Shown: positions 3,884-6,090 of the stretch, in pieces | Layout of the letters: each line of letters begins with the position of its first letter | How positions within the stretch are numbered: position 1 is the first letter of the stretch | Assembly: GCA_028702975.1 (NCBI GenBank) | Contig: JAQVNT010000103.1 | Span: 1-6,090, forward strand | Direction of reading: 5' to 3' | Length of the DNA: 6,090 bases | DNA from: Candidatus Delongbacteria bacterium | GTDB taxonomy: Bacteria; UBA4055 | The notes under the pieces: generated by a model | Told to the model about the DNA's origin: nothing | What the model saw: the letters and a program-made list of their open reading frames with translations, nothing else | Database searches by the model: none | Position numbers and translations under genes: made by a program

Positions 3884-6090
3884 ATGAAGAAGTTTGTTTT
3901 GATTTGTATTGCGGTTCTAACGTTTAGCGCATCGTGTGAAGTATGGATGGGTGAAGATTACGAATCAGGGATTATTGATCCTGCCAGTATTGTAGATTCA
4001 GACGGGGATAGTAATAACTGGCAAATAAATTCGACTTCGGCTTATGGTGGGTTATATTGTGCCGAGTCTGTCAGTTCTGGTCTTACTCCGGACAACTGGA
4101 TGATATCACCTCAAACCTTTGATGTTGAACGTTACGATATGACAAATTTTCCACATCTGAAATTCAGTGTAGGAAGTACTGATCAAGTCAATTTTGCTGA
4201 GCATTATCAAGTATTGATTTCTTTTACAGATAATTCTCAGGAATCTTTTCTGCCAGTTTTTGAAGAAACACTGACTTCGAGTGATTGGAAGGAAATAGAC
4301 ATTGATCTAGGTCCTTTTTTTGGGGAGGATCAATGGTCGGCTAATATCTATGTGGCAATAAGACATTTTGACTCTGCAGATATTTCAAGTCTTCTTATTG
4401 ATGATGTTTATCTCTACTCTGTCCCTTACTTCTGGTTCGACGAATACGGGGATTATACACTTGTCCATGAAGGAGTAGTCAGTCCTTACAGTGACCTTGA
4501 CATGAGGATATACACTTATGACAGATCGGAGTATGATCAAGACTGGAATATGATAGGTATGAATGTTGAATTGCATTACATATTAACGGATGACGAAGGA
4601 ACTCATGCTGAACTTTCTATACCTATGGCTTTACATGAAAATCAAGTTGATTACGAAGGTACTTTTGAATGTAATCTTCCTGGACAGAAATTGGGAACTA
4701 CAGCTGAATATTGGTTTGAAGCGACTGATAATTCTGAACTGGGAATAATAGGAGAATCCGTTCATTTTAATGTTGAATGGGGAGAAGTGACTTTTGCAGA
4801 AGGGTTTGACGAAAATGTTGTTCCAGAAGGATGGAATCGTTTTCACACAGGAACTACTTTGAACGGATGGGCATACGATTGGGAAACATGGTTGACTGCT
4901 AATGTTTATTCAGGGGCAAATTCTATTACCTCAGCTTCTCAAAATAATACGGGGCCGTGCGAAACTGAAAACTATCTTGTAACTCCGAGATTGAGAGTGG
5001 ACGGCGATGCGAAACTTAAGTATTATGTTAACGCCGAGACGCCTGAAGGTCAGTCTGAGTCATATATAATATTTATCAACAATGTCGGTGGAGACAGCGC
5101 TTCGGTAGTGGATTATTCCGATACCTTATTCGCTGAAACTATAGTAGCCGGTACTGATGATAACGAGTGGCACGAAAGGATTATTGACCTTAAACCGTGG
5201 ACAGGGCAATTTTTATGGATCGCAATAAAACACTTATACACTCCTTACAACTATGATTTAAAATTGAACAGGTATCTGAATATTGATGAATTTTCAGTTG
5301 CGGAAAGACCCAAACTGGAAGTTCTTGATCCGGGAAACGCTGCCCTGCCGGGTGAGGATGTTTCTATAACAGCGATTGCAAGTGACTATTCTGGAATCAA
5401 CAATCTTACTATTTATTATACTGTTCAGGGAGAGGCCGAGAATTCTGTATTGATGACAGACAATTTTGACGGATCATACACAGGAGCGATCCCGGGTCAG
5501 TCTGAAAACGCAAGATGCTCCTGGTATATTGTTGCGACTGATGACACGCCTGATATGAATAAAACAATAAGTAAACCGTGTGACATTATATGGTTCGAAA
5601 GCGAAGTTTTGGAATGGGGAAGTCCAAGCACTGTTTATAACGACGCGCCTGATTTTATTAACGGCGGGGATAAAGTCGCGATGGACTGGTATTTCGGAAC
5701 AAAAAATTATATATATCTAAATAAGATCGAAATAGGCTGGGAATACACCGCCAACAATATTACATGGGAACTTGTTGAATTTGACGATATTCCAACTGAA
5801 AATGTGATCGGTGATCTTCAGGGTATTCACAATTTTGCTGCGGGTGGGGATACTTTGCATATAGAAGACGGCAAAAACACACCGATCTCAGGACATGTAG
5901 CACTTGTTTTTCAGACCCCTGTTTATAATGAGATCATGCTTGATGAAAACGGTGACAAAAGTCATGCATGGCAGTGGAATTCAGTTACTAAGTGGACTAC
6001 AAACCTGTGGGGAGCATTTTATATAAGAATGTATGTCTCTCAGATACCTAACGGAATAGAGAACGAATTCGTATCATCAACTACAGAGTT
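3884..6090 (+). CDS. Exported modular surface protein, choice-of-anchor J and Ig-like domains, 3'-truncated
   Basis: The frame is open from the ATG to the right edge: 735 full codons with no stop. The start MKKFVLICIAVLTFSASC is a short signal sequence; Cys18 could be a lipoprotein cysteine, but the box SASC lacks the usual Leu at -3, so ordinary signal peptidase cleavage is also possible. Domain order by eye: choice-of-anchor J/cleaved-adhesin domain at about 35-180 (DSDGDSNNW, PDNWMISP, ending LLIDDVYLY); Ig-like domain at 181-300 (PGQ at 266-268, EYWFEATDNS); second J domain at 303-473 (FDENVVPEGW, TENYLVTPRL, ending LNIDEFSV); second Ig-like domain at 474-575 (IPGQ to 539, WYIVATDDT); then an unassigned beta-rich region at 576-735 rich in W, Y and G. 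J domains occur in secreted proteases and adhesins and often bind carbohydrate or protein surfaces. No catalytic domain is visible. The missing C-terminus may hold a protease, an anchor or a type IX secretion sorting domain (inference). The first module is more A/T-rich than the reductase gene. Confidence 0.85.
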   Translation, partial: MKKFVLICIAVLTFSASCEVWMGEDYESGIIDPASIVDSDGDSNNWQINSTSAYGGLYCAESVSSGLTPDNWMISPQTFDVERYDMTNFPHLKFSVGSTDQVNFAEHYQVLISFTDNSQESFLPVFEETLTSSDWKEIDIDLGPFFGEDQWSANIYVAIRHFDSADISSLLIDDVYLYSVPYFWFDEYGDYTLVHEGVVSPYSDLDMRIYTYDRSEYDQDWNMIGMNVELHYILTDDEGTHAELSIPMALHENQVDYEGTFECNLPGQKLGTTAEYWFEATDNSELGIIGESVHFNVEWGEVTFAEGFDENVVPEGWNRFHTGTTLNGWAYDWETWLTANVYSGANSITSASQNNTGPCETENYLVTPRLRVDGDAKLKYYVNAETPEGQSESYIIFINNVGGDSASVVDYSDTLFAETIVAGTDDNEWHERIIDLKPWTGQFLWIAIKHLYTPYNYDLKLNRYLNIDEFSVAERPKLEVLDPGNAALPGEDVSITAIASDYSGINNLTIYYTVQGEAENSVLMTDNFDGSYTGAIPGQSENARCSWYIVATDDTPDMNKTISKPCDIIWFESEVLEWGSPSTVYNDAPDFINGGDKVAMDWYFGTKNYIYLNKIEIGWEYTANNITWELVEFDDIPTENVIGDLQGIHNFAAGGDTLHIEDGKNTPISGHVALVFQTPVYNEIMLDENGDKSHAWQWNSVTKWTTNLWGAFYIRMYVSQIPNGIENEFVSSTTE
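4427..5608 (+). repeat. Paralogous Ig-like domains (two copies) within the exported protein
   Basis: The Ig-like domains at about residues 181-300 and 474-575 share a recognisable end: YEGTF...LPGQ...AEYWFEATDNS in the first and GSYTGAIPGQ...SWYIVATDDT in the second. The PGQ codons lie at 4679-4687 and 5492-5500, 813 bases (271 residues) apart. A J-type domain precedes each copy, so the gene looks built from a duplicated J-plus-Ig unit. The copies are highly diverged: there is no long identical DNA stretch, so the duplication is old or the domains were recruited separately. Confidence 0.6.

Noticed and set aside
4385..4846. Reverse-strand open frames at 4385-4576 and 4631-4846
   Set aside because: They overlap the long forward frame of the exported protein, which has a signal sequence and coherent domains; the reverse products look like random translations.

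Overview
The window carries four genes, all on the + strand and closely spaced, with about 100-120 bases between neighbours and no gene-free stretch over 300 bases. In order they are: the 3' part of an oligopeptidase B (S9 prolyl oligopeptidase family), a small heat shock protein (Hsp20), a complete FAD-dependent geranylgeranyl-reductase-family protein, and the 5' part of a large exported multidomain protein that runs off the right edge. I see no RNA gene, insertion sequence, CRISPR array or phage gene.

Organism (inference): a Gram-negative-type bacterium of the Fibrobacterota-Chlorobiota-Bacteroidota (FCB) neighbourhood, for example a Cloacimonadota-like or related uncultured lineage. Three things suggest this. 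The exported protein alternates choice-of-anchor J (cleaved-adhesin type) domains with Ig-like 'PGQ ... ATD' domains, an architecture typical of FCB surface proteins. A geranylgeranyl reductase of the type best known from archaeal lipid synthesis occurs in a bacterial setting, as reported for several FCB lineages. Oligopeptidase B and Hsp20 are ordinary bacterial proteins. Base composition is moderate and uneven; hand-counted 60-base lines range from about 28% to 53% GC.

Layout. Bases 2-1951: oligopeptidase B, open to the left edge, so its real start lies outside. Bases 1952-2073: a rich regulatory gap with a TGACA inverted repeat, A/T-tract palindromes, a full-consensus sigma-54 (-24/-12) promoter and a strong Shine-Dalgarno sequence. 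Bases 2074-2499: hsp20, followed by a clear rho-independent terminator at about 2517-2546, so hsp20 looks like a single-gene transcription unit. Bases 2608-3783: the reductase, with a weak candidate promoter before it. Bases 3884 to the edge: the exported protein, with its own candidate promoter.

The genes do not form an obvious pathway. Two are cytosolic (peptide cleavage, protein-aggregation control), one is probably membrane-associated (saturation of prenyl chains), and one is exported. The best leads are the sigma-54 promoter with a possible activator site in front of hsp20, the CPSCH motif placed just before the Hsp20 core domain, and the archaeal-lipid-type reductase. I found no convincing undescribed multi-gene system.
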